Source: Kryptolebias marmoratus (lineage: Eukaryota; Chordata; Actinopteri; Cyprinodontiformes; Rivulidae). Taken from it: a stretch of DNA of 64,000 bases. Shown piece after piece: positions 32,415-44,672 of the stretch; within the stretch, counting starts at the first letter, position 1, and each line of letters starts with the position of its first letter. Under the pieces are notes generated by a model, which saw only the letters and a list, made by a program, of their open reading frames with translations, did not search any database and was not told the origin of the DNA. Position numbers and translations under genes: made by a program. The DNA lies in contig NC_051449.1 in assembly GCF_001649575.2 (NCBI RefSeq), positions 21,093,774-21,157,773 on the forward strand, read 5' to 3'.

Positions 32415-34139
32415 TACACAGCAAATCCAGGAGGCCCAGATTAACACTGTCAGATTTGATTTCAACACTTTTAAAAGTGTCTATATGGGTCCACACCAGA
32501 AAGTGTTAATTTAACTCTTTTTGGAGAGTTGGTACCTTAACTCTTATGAAGTGTCAAATATCAAATCTGCTGGAGTTAATAATTTAACACTCACTAACAC
32601 TAATTCAGTGTTAGATTTTAATATGAACTCTCACAGAGTACTTCTTAAGAGTTATTTTTAATCAATATTAAATAGGTACTTTATTGTTTTGAACTTTTAA
32701 AAATTCTTTGTAAAATAAACATTTAATAAAGAGGCAATGATTTTCTCAAATGCATTTATTTCAAAATGTGCACTATAATTACAAAACATATTACAACGTT
32801 GAATNNNNNNNNNNNNNNNNNNNNNNNNNNNNNNNNNNNNNNNNNNNNNNNNNNNNNNNNNNNNNNNNNNNNNNNNNNNNNNNNNNNNNNNNNNNNNNNN
32901 NNNNNNNNNNNNNNNNNNNNNNNNNNNNNNNNNNNNNNNNNNNNNNNNNNNNNNNNNNNNNNNNNNNNNNNNNNNNNNNNNNNNNNNNNNNNNNNNNNNN
33001 NNNNNNNNNNNNNNNNNNNNNNNNNNNNNNNNNNNNNNNNNNNNNNNNNNNNNNNNNNNNNNNNNNNNNNNNNNNNNNNNNNNNNNNNNNNNNNNNNNNN
33101 NNNNNNNNNNNNNNNNNNNNNNNNNNNNNNNNNNNNNNNNNNNNNNNNNNNNNNNNNNNNNNNNNNNNNNNNNNNNNNNNNNNNNNNNNNNNNNNNNNNN
33201 NNNNNNNNNNNNNNNNNNNNNNNNNNNNNNNNNNNNNNNNNNNNNNNNNNNNNNNNNNNNNNNNNNNNNNNNNNNNNNNNNNNNNNNNNNNNNNNNNNNN
33301 NNNNNNNNNNNNNNNNNNNNNNNNNNNNNNNNNNNNNNNNNNNNNNNNNNNNNNNNNNNNNNNNNNNNNNNNNNNNNNNNNNNNNNNNNNNNNNNNNNNN
33401 NNNNNNNNNNNNNNNNNNNNNNNNNNNNNNNNNNNNNNNNNNNNNNNNNNNNNNNNNNNNNNNNNNNNNNNNNNNNNNNNNNNNNNNNNNNNNNNNNNNN
33501 NNNNNNNNNNNNNNNNNNNNNNNNNNNNNNNNNNNNNNNNNNNNNNNNNNNNNNNNNNNNNNNNNNNNNNNNNNNNNNNNNNNNNNNNNNNNNNNNNNNN
33601 NNNNNNNNNNNNNNNNNNNNNNNNNNNNNNNNNNNNNNNNNNNNNNNNNNNNNNNNNNNNNNNNNNNNNNNNNNNNNNNNNNNNNNNNNNNNNNNNNNNN
33701 NNNNNNNNNNNNNNNNNNNNNNNNNNNNTCTATCATACAGGTTGAGCTCAACTCAAAATAATAGTTATAAACCATCTCAGAAAAAAATAACTTACCGAGC
33801 GCAGTAAATAACTCCGACAGGTGGAAAGTAAATAGTCCTGAAATGACTTGGCTTCTGTCGCTTCGCTTTGGTGGGAATCTGTGATTCTGGGGCGGAGTCA
33901 GTGAATTAACTCCTTCAGTGTTCGAGCTGCTGGTGGAGTTCAGAGTTAAGAAGTAAAGAGTTATTGATTCTATTTTAACACCTCTAGATTTGGGATGTAT
34001 ATTATTAGTAGTTAAAACAAAGTGTTTACGTATCAGAGTTACATGAACAGAATGTGACTCTATACGTGTAAAATTAACTCTGCTTTTGCACAAAGTCTGC
34101 TAACACCAAAACATTTAACACTTTTGAATTTGCTGTGTA
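32415..34139. mobile_element. Non-coding DNA transposon packed with TTAACACT / AGAGTTAA motifs
   Basis: Terminal inverted repeats TACACAGCAAAT (32415-32426) and ATTTGCTGTGTA (34128-34139) match exactly. Within 250 bp of the left end and about 240 bp of the right end, variants of TTAACACT/AGTGTTAA and AACTCT/AGAGTTAA occur more than ten times on each side. The centre is an assembly gap (32805-33728), so any coding region is invisible. I do not assign a superfamily. Confidence 0.65.
32805..33728. other. Assembly gap (924 Ns)
   Basis: Lies inside the transposon above. The long open frames that cross it are artefacts. Confidence 0.99.
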
Positions 34140-37100
34140 TACTTGCTGTATTTTAATGCACTCGTATTCACTAAAGCAGCAGTTCTGTACGCTGTCAGCT
34201 TCGTCATATCCTGTTTCCCAAGAGCGTTTCAAACACTGAATTTAAAGGGTTGTAAGGAGGCCGTTTCGTTTCCAGCGCATTCGCCCGTAAACAATCAAAA
34301 CCACACGAATAAAAGCTTCTTACTGTGAAGAAACCCGTAGACATTTGTTGTGTTGAATCTGAGTTTCGTCATATTTCTTTATGAGCTTTCTTGGAGCATA
34401 AATGTAATTACACAAAAACAATTCTCCTCAATCCCAAGCCTAATTACATTCACTCTTAGACGAAGATAAAAGCAGTCCCTGCAGGTAACGCTGCACTTAA
34501 ACCCAACTCACTAATTACATTAAGAAGCCTGCTGCTTTCCGTGGACTCATGGCTGTTGATTCCAGGGGAAGAGGCACGTCTCTGTATGTTTTAGTTTCTA
34601 ATGTGAACTAGTCGAAACTTAGAAATATCTGAAAGATGTAAATAAAGCTATTTTTGAGTATTAGACTTGATAGTCTCTGTTAGAAACTGTTGAGTTAATC
34701 ACAGAACCAGACGGCTGAATGATTGGAGTGAGACACATTTAGAGTGAGTGCTGAAACTTAAAGCCATAATAAACTGTCAAAATATGGGACTTTTCAGTGT
34801 TTTTATTTAAATTTTCATCTGTGATAAGAATAACCACTAAATACGCATCATTCACTGCCAGAAGTCTGCTGCATAATTAGTAATAACTGAGTGAAATCAG
34901 CAGTCATGTTTTGTTGCCAAAAATTGCGAGTCGTTTGTTTACATTCAAATATTGATGAGTTCACTTCTCGTCTCGGCTGGTGACGGATACTGAGTCAGTA
35001 AAATAATCCCCGGATGTAAACAGAGTCACAGACAGCAGGTCGAACAAGGAAAGGTAAACAAAACGGCAACTAAAAGCTGCGAGGATGAGAGTCGACAGAA
35101 GTCGAGTCATTTCAGGGAGGATGAGCTCTGCTGAGGTTATCCAAACTCTAATGGGAAGCTTTCCGTAACTGATCCTTACTAACAGCAGAAGCTGGTTGAA
35201 AACAAACACAAGGATTATTTACTGTTTTCTAAAGCAATTTTTTAGAAAAACCCTTATGTACAACATGTTCTAAGTACCCGAGCACCTTTTTACACCTTCT
35301 CATATTATTTTCACTCTTCAGTAAATTGTGGGTAGGTCCCACCTCCACCCACTATTTGTGGGTCAGACTTGGCCTCTCAGGTTTCCGTTTGGCGATCACT
35401 GCCCTAAACAATGTTGTGCCCCAACCATAACACTTAAATACTAACAGGTTCAAGTAGTTTCATAGAAACAAGGAGAGAAAATTCCTCCACATTCTGTTTT
35501 TTTACACAGTCATTCATCTGAGTTATTAAGATGCGTGTTCCTTTCAGACTGACATTTGCTGTCACTTTTGTATTTAGTCTTTACTTCCCACAGTTCTTCT
35601 TCATCTCTTCATTCATTTTCAGCATCAATTGGTCAGGAAAACAAAGGAATTGAAGGAAGCCGGTGGCTGAGGTAGGTACAGTAACTGGAAATGTCTGATT
35701 GGTTTCTGGTATCTGCTAAAAAGTATGACTCTTCTGACTGGTGTTATGGAAAATTTGAATGATGTTAACAATGTTCTGCTTTCTGTAAAATGTATAACAA
35801 CAATTATGATTTTTTTGTCTGGACACGTACATCAGTAGAAGACTTTATGAAGTTATTTTTCTTCTAATACTTTGTACTGTAACAAGGTTTTTAAATGTTT
35901 TTATCTTTGTACTGTGTGCGAACTGAGGAGAGACTCGGTTCCTCCCTTCGAACACTGTCCTTGACGCTTAAAGCTTTTTGCCTTCTGAGTAAAATCCTTT
36001 TAAAAGACAAAGATCGATCTTTTTCTCATTCTTTGAAACACACATCTCACTATTTGATAAATATTTATTCCACAGCACTGGAACGGTGCAAAAATGCAGG
36101 AGAACTTTATCGGACAAATGCCACAAAAGGTGCATCGTGCATAGAGGCTAAGTCCAAAATGAGGTGCAAAAAAAAAAAACCTTAGAGTGTGTATACTGGA
36201 GAGGTGATGAGAAATGTACCGCAGCTGAAAAGCAAACAGAAACTGAATCCAGACAGCTGTTTCACAAAACCCAGTTAGCGAATTAATCTGGGATTTTCTG
36301 TTTAACTTGACTTAACTGGTTGATCACACAAAAGCAGCAACATGTAAGATACCATGAAGCTTTATTTTGTACAGTCGGGTTCACGTACTGTGCAGACTGC
36401 TGGGTCCAAACCCCACCACCACCACTCTGAACCGAGGCATGCCTTGACTGTAGATTTTCTGTTGACGACATGTTCTTGTATGCAGGAAGACATGCTGAAC
36501 CTCTGAGTCAAGTGACAGTTTTGTTTTGTACATCTTTTATGGCAATCATAAACTCAGAGGGTTCCAGAGAACCGGACCAGGATGACTGAAAGCCCCTTGA
36601 GTGGGTTTAGAATTTACTTCCTGGTTTGACCAGTAGCCCTAGTGGATTCAGTGAGCATGTATTATCTTCAAGGATAACAGGATGCAGTCTTTGATACATT
36701 ACATATGTGTGAAGAAAATAAATGTACATTTGGCTTAGAAATGATTTATGCAAATTTTTGTTTTCCTCCCCAGTCATAGAAAAAAGTGCAACATTAAATG
36801 GGAATTCTACAAAACTGCTTTGCAAGAAAAACCTGGTTTGTGAAAGAATTTGTTGCAGATCTCTGGAGAATTCAGCTGCTTTCCGCTGTTGATGCACCAG
36901 AACAGGATGTAACTGAGGAGGGAAGCTCGACGAACTCTTTGACTTTGTCCCCTGGGTCGTTCCTGCGCAGTTACCTTTAGTGTTGGAACAAATCTCGGCT
37001 CTAAAGGCAGACAGTAATCATGACAGAGTTGTATCTTGGGATTTAGGTTTCCCTTGTCAGAAAGCTTTTTGTATAAAGTGAGACATATAGTTAAAATAAA

Positions 37101-37578
37101 AATAAAAAATAAAAAAACAAAAGAAACAAAACAAAACAAAATATAAAAGGTTTACCAGAGTAAGTTCGACAAGCTGTTCTACATTTTCCCATCAGTCTAA
37201 CAATATTTACCCTTTTAATACTGATATTTGTTATAATGTTGTAAAAAAAAAAACACATTTTCTACAAGCATTTCAGTTTGTTGCACAGGTTTCCCATTTA
37301 ATATTGTCGTAACAACCTTGACACATAAAATGATTGCACAACCGTATTTAAACAATCTCTTTTAACGTTATTTTTCAGTGGCCAACATCCTTGTAAGAAA
37401 ATGTCTTTGCTGATGGACCAACATTCTCTCTAGTCTCACATTTCTCCCTCACAGTTTTTTGTTTCTATCCATCCATTTATTTTCTACAGCAGTCTCAGGG
37501 AGACCGCAGGTGGAGGAAGCTTTACAAAATGACACAAGCTTCAGGTGTACCTTTTTCTCAACATGTTATGATTAAGTC

Positions 37579-39180
37579 ATACAGTTGTGGTTAAATGTTT
37601 ACATACATTCATCTTGGGCATGGGTGTCATTGATTTTGGTCTTTTAATGATTCATTTGAACTATTTTTTTCCATGGTTTTTTATCTTGACAAGGTCCATG
37701 TCTGTTAACTTCCTGTTAGTAGTTTTTTTTCTGCAGTTGGGTAGTGTCTCAGCATAAAAAGGCTTTGTTTGACAGCACTCATTGTGTTGACCAGACCAAG
37801 TAGAAAGTCTAATAAACTCAGTGAAGTTCTAAGAAGGAGAGAAAACTGGTCAGGATGTTCAGTAACCATCCATCCATTTTCTTTACCCGCTTCTCCATTC
37901 CGGGTCGTGGGGAGCTGGTGCCTATCCCCAGCAGTCACTGTGCGAGAGGCGGGGGACACCCTGGACAGGTCGCAAGTCCATTGCAGGGTGACATATAGAC
38001 AAATGAGACAAACAACCATTCACACTCTCACTCACACCTAGGGACAATTTTAGAGTCATCAGTTAACGTAACATGCATGTTTTTTGGTCTGTGGGAGGAA
38101 ACCGGAGTACCCGGAGTAAACCCACGTGTTCACAGGGAGAACATGCAAACCCCACCCAGAAAGGCCCCAGGCCGGGAAGCGATCCTGCAACCTTCTTGCT
38201 GGGAGACAACACCCTGTAACCAAGAAGGCTGAAGTCTGCCATAAACTGGAAGCTGCTGGAACACCAGTGTCTCTGTCCTTAGTGAAGCCAGTTTTACATC
38301 GACATGGACTCAGATGGAGCCGTCCACACGAACGAGCCAAATGTCTTCTGGAGAAAGGTTTTGATGAGACACAGATTCAATTTTTTTGCCACAATGACAA
38401 GAAGTATATCTGAAGAAGTCAAGGTAAGGCTTTCAGACCCAAGAACACCATGCCAACTGTCAAACATGGGGGTGGAAACATCATGCTGTGGGGCTGCAAT
38501 ATTACCTCGGAATTCTTCAATTACCTCAAATCAAAAGCTAAACAATTATAACTTGGACATTACTGGGTGTTTCACCAAAGAGTCTTCATCCACCAGAACT
38601 CACAGACGAAGAGAAACCCGATGCAGCTCTTATGCAGTGATGGAGCTTGATCTGCTCTTAGGACCTCCATACACTGCAGAGCTGTGGTCAGGAAAAGCCA
38701 ACAGTCAAAGACATAAATAAGGCAGATTAGAATTTGTCAAAAGACACATTGGAGCCTCCCCAAACATCCTCGATGAGACTAAAATTAAACTTTTTGGCAA
38801 CGAGAACAATGCCACATGTGGTGTAAACCCAACATCTCTCATCGTGCTGAGCGCGCCATCCCTACAGTGAAGCACGGTGGTGGCAGCATCATGCTATGGG
38901 TGTGTTTTTCATCAGCAGGGACTGGGAAATTGGTTAAAGGAAAGATGGATGGAGCAAAATGTAGAGTGAGAGAAGAAAGGACAAAAACTCCAGTGGTTAG
39001 ATGGACCAAGATCGTGGACACAGACCTGCAGAGACTTGCTAGTCCTGTTGTGTAAATTAAAAAGAAAATACCAGAATTCCCCAAGATTCCTTTTAAATTA
39101 GTAAAAAAAAAAATTAGTAGTCAGGCAACAAAACAAAGAGAAAGTCAAGGGGTCAATACTTCTGCAACCCACTGAATGTT
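37579..39180 (+). mobile_element. Tc1-like composite (at least two partial copies)
   Basis: Starts with a classic Tc1 tip, TACAGTTGTGGTTAAATGTTTACATAC (read as two pieces). Transposase-derived blocks follow: CTTCTGGAGAAAGGTTTTGA and CATGGGGGTGGAAACATCATG near 38345-38490, then a second set, GATGAGACTAAAATTAAACT and AGCACGGTGGTGGCAGCATC near 38773-38890, ending at GGGGTCAATACTTCTGCAAC. The same domain occurring twice in order shows two copies. A SINE-like repeat interrupts the first. Confidence 0.7.
37867..38215 (+). mobile_element. SINE-like repeat, near complete, inside Tc1
   Basis: Runs from CCATCCATTTTCTTTACCCG through GGACACCCTGGACAGGTCGC and CACACCTAGGGACAATTTTAG, then TGTGGGAGGAAACCGGAGTA, to GCAACCTTCTTGCTGGGAG. 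This is a very common teleost dispersed repeat whose name I cannot give with certainty. Fragments of it lie at 9520, 10440 and 55890. Confidence 0.75.
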
Positions 39181-41099
39181 TCACATGTTTTACAGAGAAG
39201 TCCTCTTTCCAGAGACTTCTTACTGCTGCCTGAATTCAAACTAAAGGCCTGCTGAAGAGTATTGATGTTCTTGCAGCCCTAATTGTCTCCAGCCTCTGTT
39301 TAACACATCAAATTAATCACAGATTGATCTAATTTCCTCTTGCTCTCTTTTTCTCCACATCTGTTAAGGTTAGAAGGATCTTAGGGCTCCAGTCAGACCA
39401 TCGCCATCATTTCTCCTTCCTCAGATGACATAAAGTCGTCTGATTAAGCAGCACTTCACATTATTCTCCTGGCAGAAAATCCTGTCGTCTCGTCTGACTC
39501 TGCCGTGTCTCACTCCCTTGCTTTAGCTCTTGTCTTACACGTCTCCAATTATCGCTTCGGTGTTAAAAGAACATTGTATTAGAGCAGGAGCTTTTACGTT
39601 CCCACTTCTGTTATAGGTGGCTTTATTAGAAGCCTATGGTTTCACCATTGTGCCAAGTTTCATTAAAGTTTGCAAATTAAAAACTGAAATCTTCTACTTT
39701 TCATCATGTGTTGAATCAAAACATGTCAGGATGATGACTTCCAGTCACACGTCCCTGTGGGAGGAATTTTTGTCACACAAGGCTGAGGTTTGTGAGAGTA
39801 AAATCATTTTCCTTTCTTCCACCTGCTGAACTTTTTATTGCTTCCACTTCGGGGGATTTTACGACGTGCAGCTTGGAGACAGTTTCCGGATCTGTTTCTC
39901 ATTTCTGTGAGTGAAAGTGAAACGATTGGACTTCTTACGCGAGCAAAATTGTCTTTTTAGTTCTCAGGGCCGACGTCCCTCTCACACACATCCTCCTTAT
40001 AGTTACTGTAACTGACGCCATCTGCCTGAGTGAAAACCATCACTTGGGTGATGCTATGATATGCTTTGGATGGGTCTATTTGTAGAGCCAGAGTGTAATT
40101 GTGTTCTGGTTATGGTGATAGACTGTGTGAACAGATCGCCCTTTGCCCTTCATTAGTGCTGGTGTGGCACGCCGATGACGCTGTGTCATTATCGAACAAT
40201 TTGCCAGTCCTTGTCTTCGTTGTCTTCCACATCCTGCTTCATCAGCTCATTTATTTTTCATCTTTTCCGTGTTATTGACCTACAGACATCATTTTCCCTC
40301 CCTTAGCTCATCATCTCTGTTGGTTTAAATCAGATTTGTCTGCCATGTGTCCTTCAGAGTTCAGAAAAGTTTTTGACTCTTGAACTGTTTGTCCAGAACC
40401 TTAACTGAGGTGTTTGCACGAGAGGTTTATATTTTGAAGGGCAAAGGGATAGTCTCATCTTTGAAGTGGTATTCTTATCAGTACCTTACCAGCTGTGTCA
40501 TCAGTCATAGAGCACAGAGTTTGCAGAAAGAGACAGAAGTCTTTGTCCAGGCTAGGGTCTGTTTAAAAACAATAGCTAATTTAGTGTTCTTTCACACAGA
40601 TTTGTTGTTTTTGAGAAAGAATAATTTAATAAGCCTGAATAGAGACATAAAACGGGCCTGGTAGCCTAGCCTGAACAAAAACATTTTCCCTTTTCTCCAC
40701 ACTTTGAGCTCTATGACTGATAAAGTTCTAACTATTAATAACTATTTGACAGAACATCTCTTGAAAAATTACCAAACTATCTCTTCAAGCTACACCAGGA
40801 AAAATATAAATGGCTCTTCTGGCATGTTTTACCCTCAGTACTGTTAAAAAAAAAAAAAGATAAAAAGCAGGCAGCATTTTATTGACATCTACATGTGATG
40901 CTTTGTAATAGATAACAGCATACGTACATTCATCAGACAGTAGGGATTACTATGTGAGATCATCATTTAAAATGATAATAAATATTTATATAACCTACTG
41001 TACAGAAACACAGCAAAATGTTTGGGTAAATAATGCAGTACAGATACAATAAAACAGTATTAATAACACATGTAAATTTGGGCTAAAATATCGACATTC

Positions 41100-41420
41100 T
41101 GATGTACAAACTTAACAAATGTAAGAAGAACCAAGATCAGAAGAAATGTTAAGAGCTGTGGCTCATTAGAGTCACCATGGTAACCACACACCTGTGTCTG
41201 TCATTCCCAGACAGCACTCCTAATAAGACAGGTAGATAGAAAAGCAGAGACTAGTATGCTTCAAACGGTCACTGTACGAAAACTAGAAGCTGAATTAAAA
41301 AAAATATCCTAAGCTGCAAATAGCGAAAGCGTTAAATGCCAGTTTTTATGTGTCTACAGTATTTGATGTGGGAGATATAACAAGTTCACTTCAAGAATGT
41401 GTGAAAACACTCTGATTGGA
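41100..41420 (+). repeat. Unnamed dispersed repeat, copy 1
   Basis: Shares AACCACACACCTGTGTCT and GACAGCACTCCTAATAAGAC, and a diverged tail ending GTGGGAGATATAACAAGTT, with 57655-57960. No coding frame is present. It may lie in a long nmur1 3'UTR. Confidence 0.6.
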
Positions 41421-42106
41421 GCCATATAAGATCATCATGACTCAGAATATAATTTAAATATGTCAAGCACATTGCCAATCATGCATCACAACTTCCTCAC
41501 TGATTACAAATATCACAGGATCAGCTTTTCCCCACTTCACTTAATTAACTTTTACTTTAATCCCTAATTCATCAACGCTAGGAGACCTTTGTGTATCTAT
41601 CTGCTGAAAGAACGTGGTAATGTTGGTGAGAGAGGCCTTGAATTGTAACGCTGTACATAATACACCTACATAATACACAGGCATGGTTTACATGAAAGAA
41701 AAGTGAGGGATTAAAGTTCTCATTCATGCGATCACCTCATCACTGATTGTAGTGTCTTAGAACCCTTATCACCAAGAGAGGAAAATTCTTCAAATTTAAG
41801 GTCCAAATGTTTCCTGACTGATACATCGAGGTGGGCGATAAATAAATGAAAAAAAAACCCAACAAAGAGTCTTGTAGGATGTCTGGTCTACCGAACAGCT
41901 TTGACACCTATAATAAAATCACATTGTTGTCTATTCATACATCTCTGTTGTTTGGATGAAAAACCTTTCTTCCAGAACCCATTCTCTTGTTTGGTGTGTT
42001 GATGATATTGGTGGTGAGATCAGGATTCTCAGCAGTAGCCCAGTCTGTTTTGGATTAACATATGAATGAACCCCACACCTTCTATTATTTGTATTTTCCC
42101 ACTGCT

Positions 42107-42112
42107 TTTATT
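42107..42112 (-). terminator. nmur1: Candidate nmur1 poly(A) signal
   Basis: AATAAA on the - strand, 70 bp after the stop codon. A further candidate lies at about 40876-40882, so the 3'UTR may be short or about 1.3 kb. Confidence 0.4.
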
Positions 42113-42181
42113 CAGTTTACTTCATTCTTTTCTTGCCAATCTATTTCTGACTTCTTTTTGTGCACACTGCCTCAAACGTCA

Positions 42182-44637
42182 TTAAGTCCATTTGTTACTG
42201 TTGGGCATTTCTTCATTCAGTGAGTTGCGCTGAGTCATCTGAATGCTCGAACGTCCCTGCCAGACTTTTGAGTAGCACGTAATGTGACTGAACATTTCTC
42301 TGAACCTGGTAGACATCAGGTTGTAGAGGATTGGGTTGACAGCAGAGCTCAGGTAGAAGAAGACTCCACAGATGATGTGGACGGTCTCGAAGATCTGCTG
42401 GTGCTGCACGGATGACATGTTGATGTAGCTCCACACTAAGCGGTCCACATGGAAGGGAGCCCAGCAAATGCCAAAAACAACCACCAACACGCCTAGAGCA
42501 CGAAAAACAAACACACGGTTTGCTTAACTTTGCATTTAAAAGTTTAACAAATACAGCTACAGTGTGTGTTTTGGTCTATCATCCAAAATAACTAACAAAA
42601 ATCATGGAAGCAATACAGACTACAACTCAGAATCAAGGGGTACCTATCGGGTACTTACAGTGTCCCTTACAAGGTACGCACAAGATACCTACAGGGGTAC
42701 ATACTGATACCTACAGGATACATACACAGTACTTAAAGGGTCTCTAAGAAAGTACTCACAGGTTACCGACGGGATAACTACAGAGTACCTACAGGGGTCT
42801 ACCAGGTAACTTTAAGGGTACCCTATTGTATACTTATATGTTATCTATGGGATACTTAAAGAGTACCTACATGGGGAAAATACAGGCCACCTACAGGGGA
42901 CTTAGATGGTACCTTCATGGCACTTACAAGTAACTACAGATTACAGCCTGGTCCTTGTAGGTGCCCTCTAAGTATCCCTGTTGGTACTCTGTAAGTTCCC
43001 GTAGGTAGCCTGTAAATACTTCCTAAGTGTCCTGTAAGTGGTAGATATCTTGTAAGTATTCCTAGGAGACATTTGGAGTTTTAAAAAGTTTTCCTATTTT
43101 AGATTTTCCATCGTTATCTTCCTGGTTTGATATCCAAGTATCTGTTGGTCTGGCAATGCCAGAAATTGAAGATGCAGCTAATTTTGTTTGTAGGACCTTT
43201 TACATGTTTTCACTAAACAATACATTTACTCACTGATTATACTGAGGAATGAGGGAATCATATTATACAGGGACCTAAATTTAAAGAAAAACTCTGTTAA
43301 TGGACAGGACCAAATGCTTATGAGAGCAAATTGTTTTGTCACTTATATTTATACAGGGCTGCAAGTTGGTTCAAAGGCAGTGAGAAGCATTGCAAATGTC
43401 AGATAGCTAGACCATGGACCACCCACAGACAGCATTGATGCAGAACAGTGCAAACATTTTCACGACTAGCAGTCATTTCCTATATCCTAACTTTAACTGT
43501 CTGTTTTCGTTTGCCTAGCAACGTAGTAGGAGAAAAAGTTACTGAAATGTCACTTACAGAGCATTTTGGTAACCTGCAGGTTGCGTCTGCTCAGCCTCTG
43601 CTTGTGGGACTGGGAGACACTTTCAGGACCAAAGCTACAGTCGGCCCCATTAACAGTCATCACCTTCTCCCTGTGCAGCTGCAGGCCAATGAGCAAGTAG
43701 AGAACGCTGATGATCAACATGGGCAGCACAAAGAAGACCAGAGTGGAGATCAGGATGATCAGGTTGTACATCCAGATGGGCTTGACCACATCTGAGGAAG
43801 GAGGTAGAACAGAGAGGGATAGACACATGACGGGTGTAACAAGAGGACTTTTTTTCTAATATTAGTACATGATATCTGACTTGTACAACGTTAAAGTTTG
43901 TGCTGAACATCAGCTGCTAGTGAGCTAACTAAAGTTTGCAAAAGCTCCAAGAATAAATGGGAATGTCTTTACGTACGACAGATGGCAGAGCGGGGAAATT
44001 CTCGTCCAAACTTCGGAGGCAGCACCACAATCCCGTGCAGACTGGTGTTTGGCACGGCGCACAGCATGGACAGCCCCCACAGCATGAAGATGACTCTTTT
44101 CACATGAGCACGTGTGGCCATGTGTTTGACTTTAAGGGGGTGCACCACGGCGACGTAGCGCTCCACGCTGAGCGCCGTCACGTTGAGGATGGAGGCGAAG
44201 CAGACGGTTTCAAAGAGAAAGATTTTGAAGTAACAGCCTCCCTCCCCGAGCAGGAAGGGGTAGTTCTGCTGCATGTCATAAAGCTCTAATGGCATGCCCA
44301 GCAGCAGCACCAGCAGGTCGGACAGGGCCAGGCTGAGCAGATAGTAGTTGGTCAGCGTCTGCATCACCTTGTAGCGCAAAATGACCACACAGGTCAGGGA
44401 ATTGCCCAGGACCCCCACCACGAAAATGACAAAGTAGGTGGCACACACAGGAAGAAACTTGGGGGACTTTGAAGGACCCATGAACTTGGCCAGGTACTCC
44501 TCCTCGCTCAAACACATTTCCTTCACTTCTTTTTCTGTAGCATTAGCTAAAAGCCAGGACATATTCACCCCGCAGATCACAGCATCCTCGGGGCAGCTCG
44601 TCTCATTGAAAACTGTCGCATCAAGAGAGCAGTTCAT
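42182..44637 (-). CDS. nmur1: Neuromedin-U receptor 1-like GPCR, complete
   Basis: A plasma-membrane, class A, Gq-type receptor for neuromedin U and S peptides. Coding exons on the - strand: 44637-43977, 43791-43558 and 42492-42182 (stop). GT-AG borders and phases agree, giving 401 residues (human NMUR1 is 426). The N-terminus has several N-glycosylation sequons (NCS, NET, NMS, NAT). The seven-helix landmarks are present: GVLGNSL in TM1, LALSDLLVLLLGMPLE in TM2, SVERYVAVVHPL after TM3, VFGICWAPFHVDR in TM6 and SSAVNPILYNLMS in TM7. LNVTALSVERYVAVVHPL and RRNLQVTKML favour NMUR1 over NMUR2. The start was chosen because an acceptor (CTCTCTAG) lies 35 bp upstream of MNCSLD. At the exon 2/3 junction the residue is Cys (MLCVLVVVF), where human has Phe. 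Which teleost paralogue this is cannot be told. Confidence 0.93.
42637..43065. repeat. Degenerate GTACCTACAGGG-type minisatellite with an orientation switch, nmur1 intron 2
   Basis: About 320 bp is built of 10-20 bp units such as GGGTACCTAC, GGGTACTTACAG, AAGATACCTACAGGGGTAC and GAGTACCTACAGGGG. From about 42950 the units appear in reverse complement (CCTTGTAGGTGCCC, AAGTATCCCTG, GTACTCTGTAAGTTCCCGTAG, AGCCTGTAAATACTTCC). The whole array is therefore a large imperfect inverted repeat. Confidence 0.75.
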
Positions 44638-44672
44638 CTTCTGCTCCTTTGTGGGTTCAGCGGGGGAGAAAT
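44638..44672 (-). other. nmur1: nmur1 5'UTR part of first coding exon
   Basis: Lies between the acceptor TTTCTCTCTAG (intron ends at 44673) and the ATG. It contains no ATG. Confidence 0.6.

Larger units (their letters stand above)
30066..42181. other. Gene-poor interval between cpdp and nmur1
   Basis: The first few hundred bases should be the cpdp 3'UTR; an A17 run lies at 30239-30257. The rest shows no exon I can support. Identified content: (CA)n at 30601-30621, Tc1 debris with a nested LINE (31040-32330), the motif-rich transposon with an assembly gap (32415-34139), a Tc1/SINE composite (37579-39180), and a dispersed repeat (41100-41420). Bases 34140-37560 and 39200-41090 are AT-rich with nothing I recognise. 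Confidence 0.6.

Noticed and set aside
32756..34093. Very long open frames on both strands
   Set aside because: They only exist because they cross the 924 N assembly gap.
35895..36185. 96-codon + strand frame ending in KKKKP
   Set aside because: Low-complexity end caused by an A run; no homology recognised and no exon signals.
42637..43065. GTAC-rich array considered as a regulatory binding-site cluster
   Set aside because: The units are too degenerate to define a site. It is reported as a structural repeat finding only.
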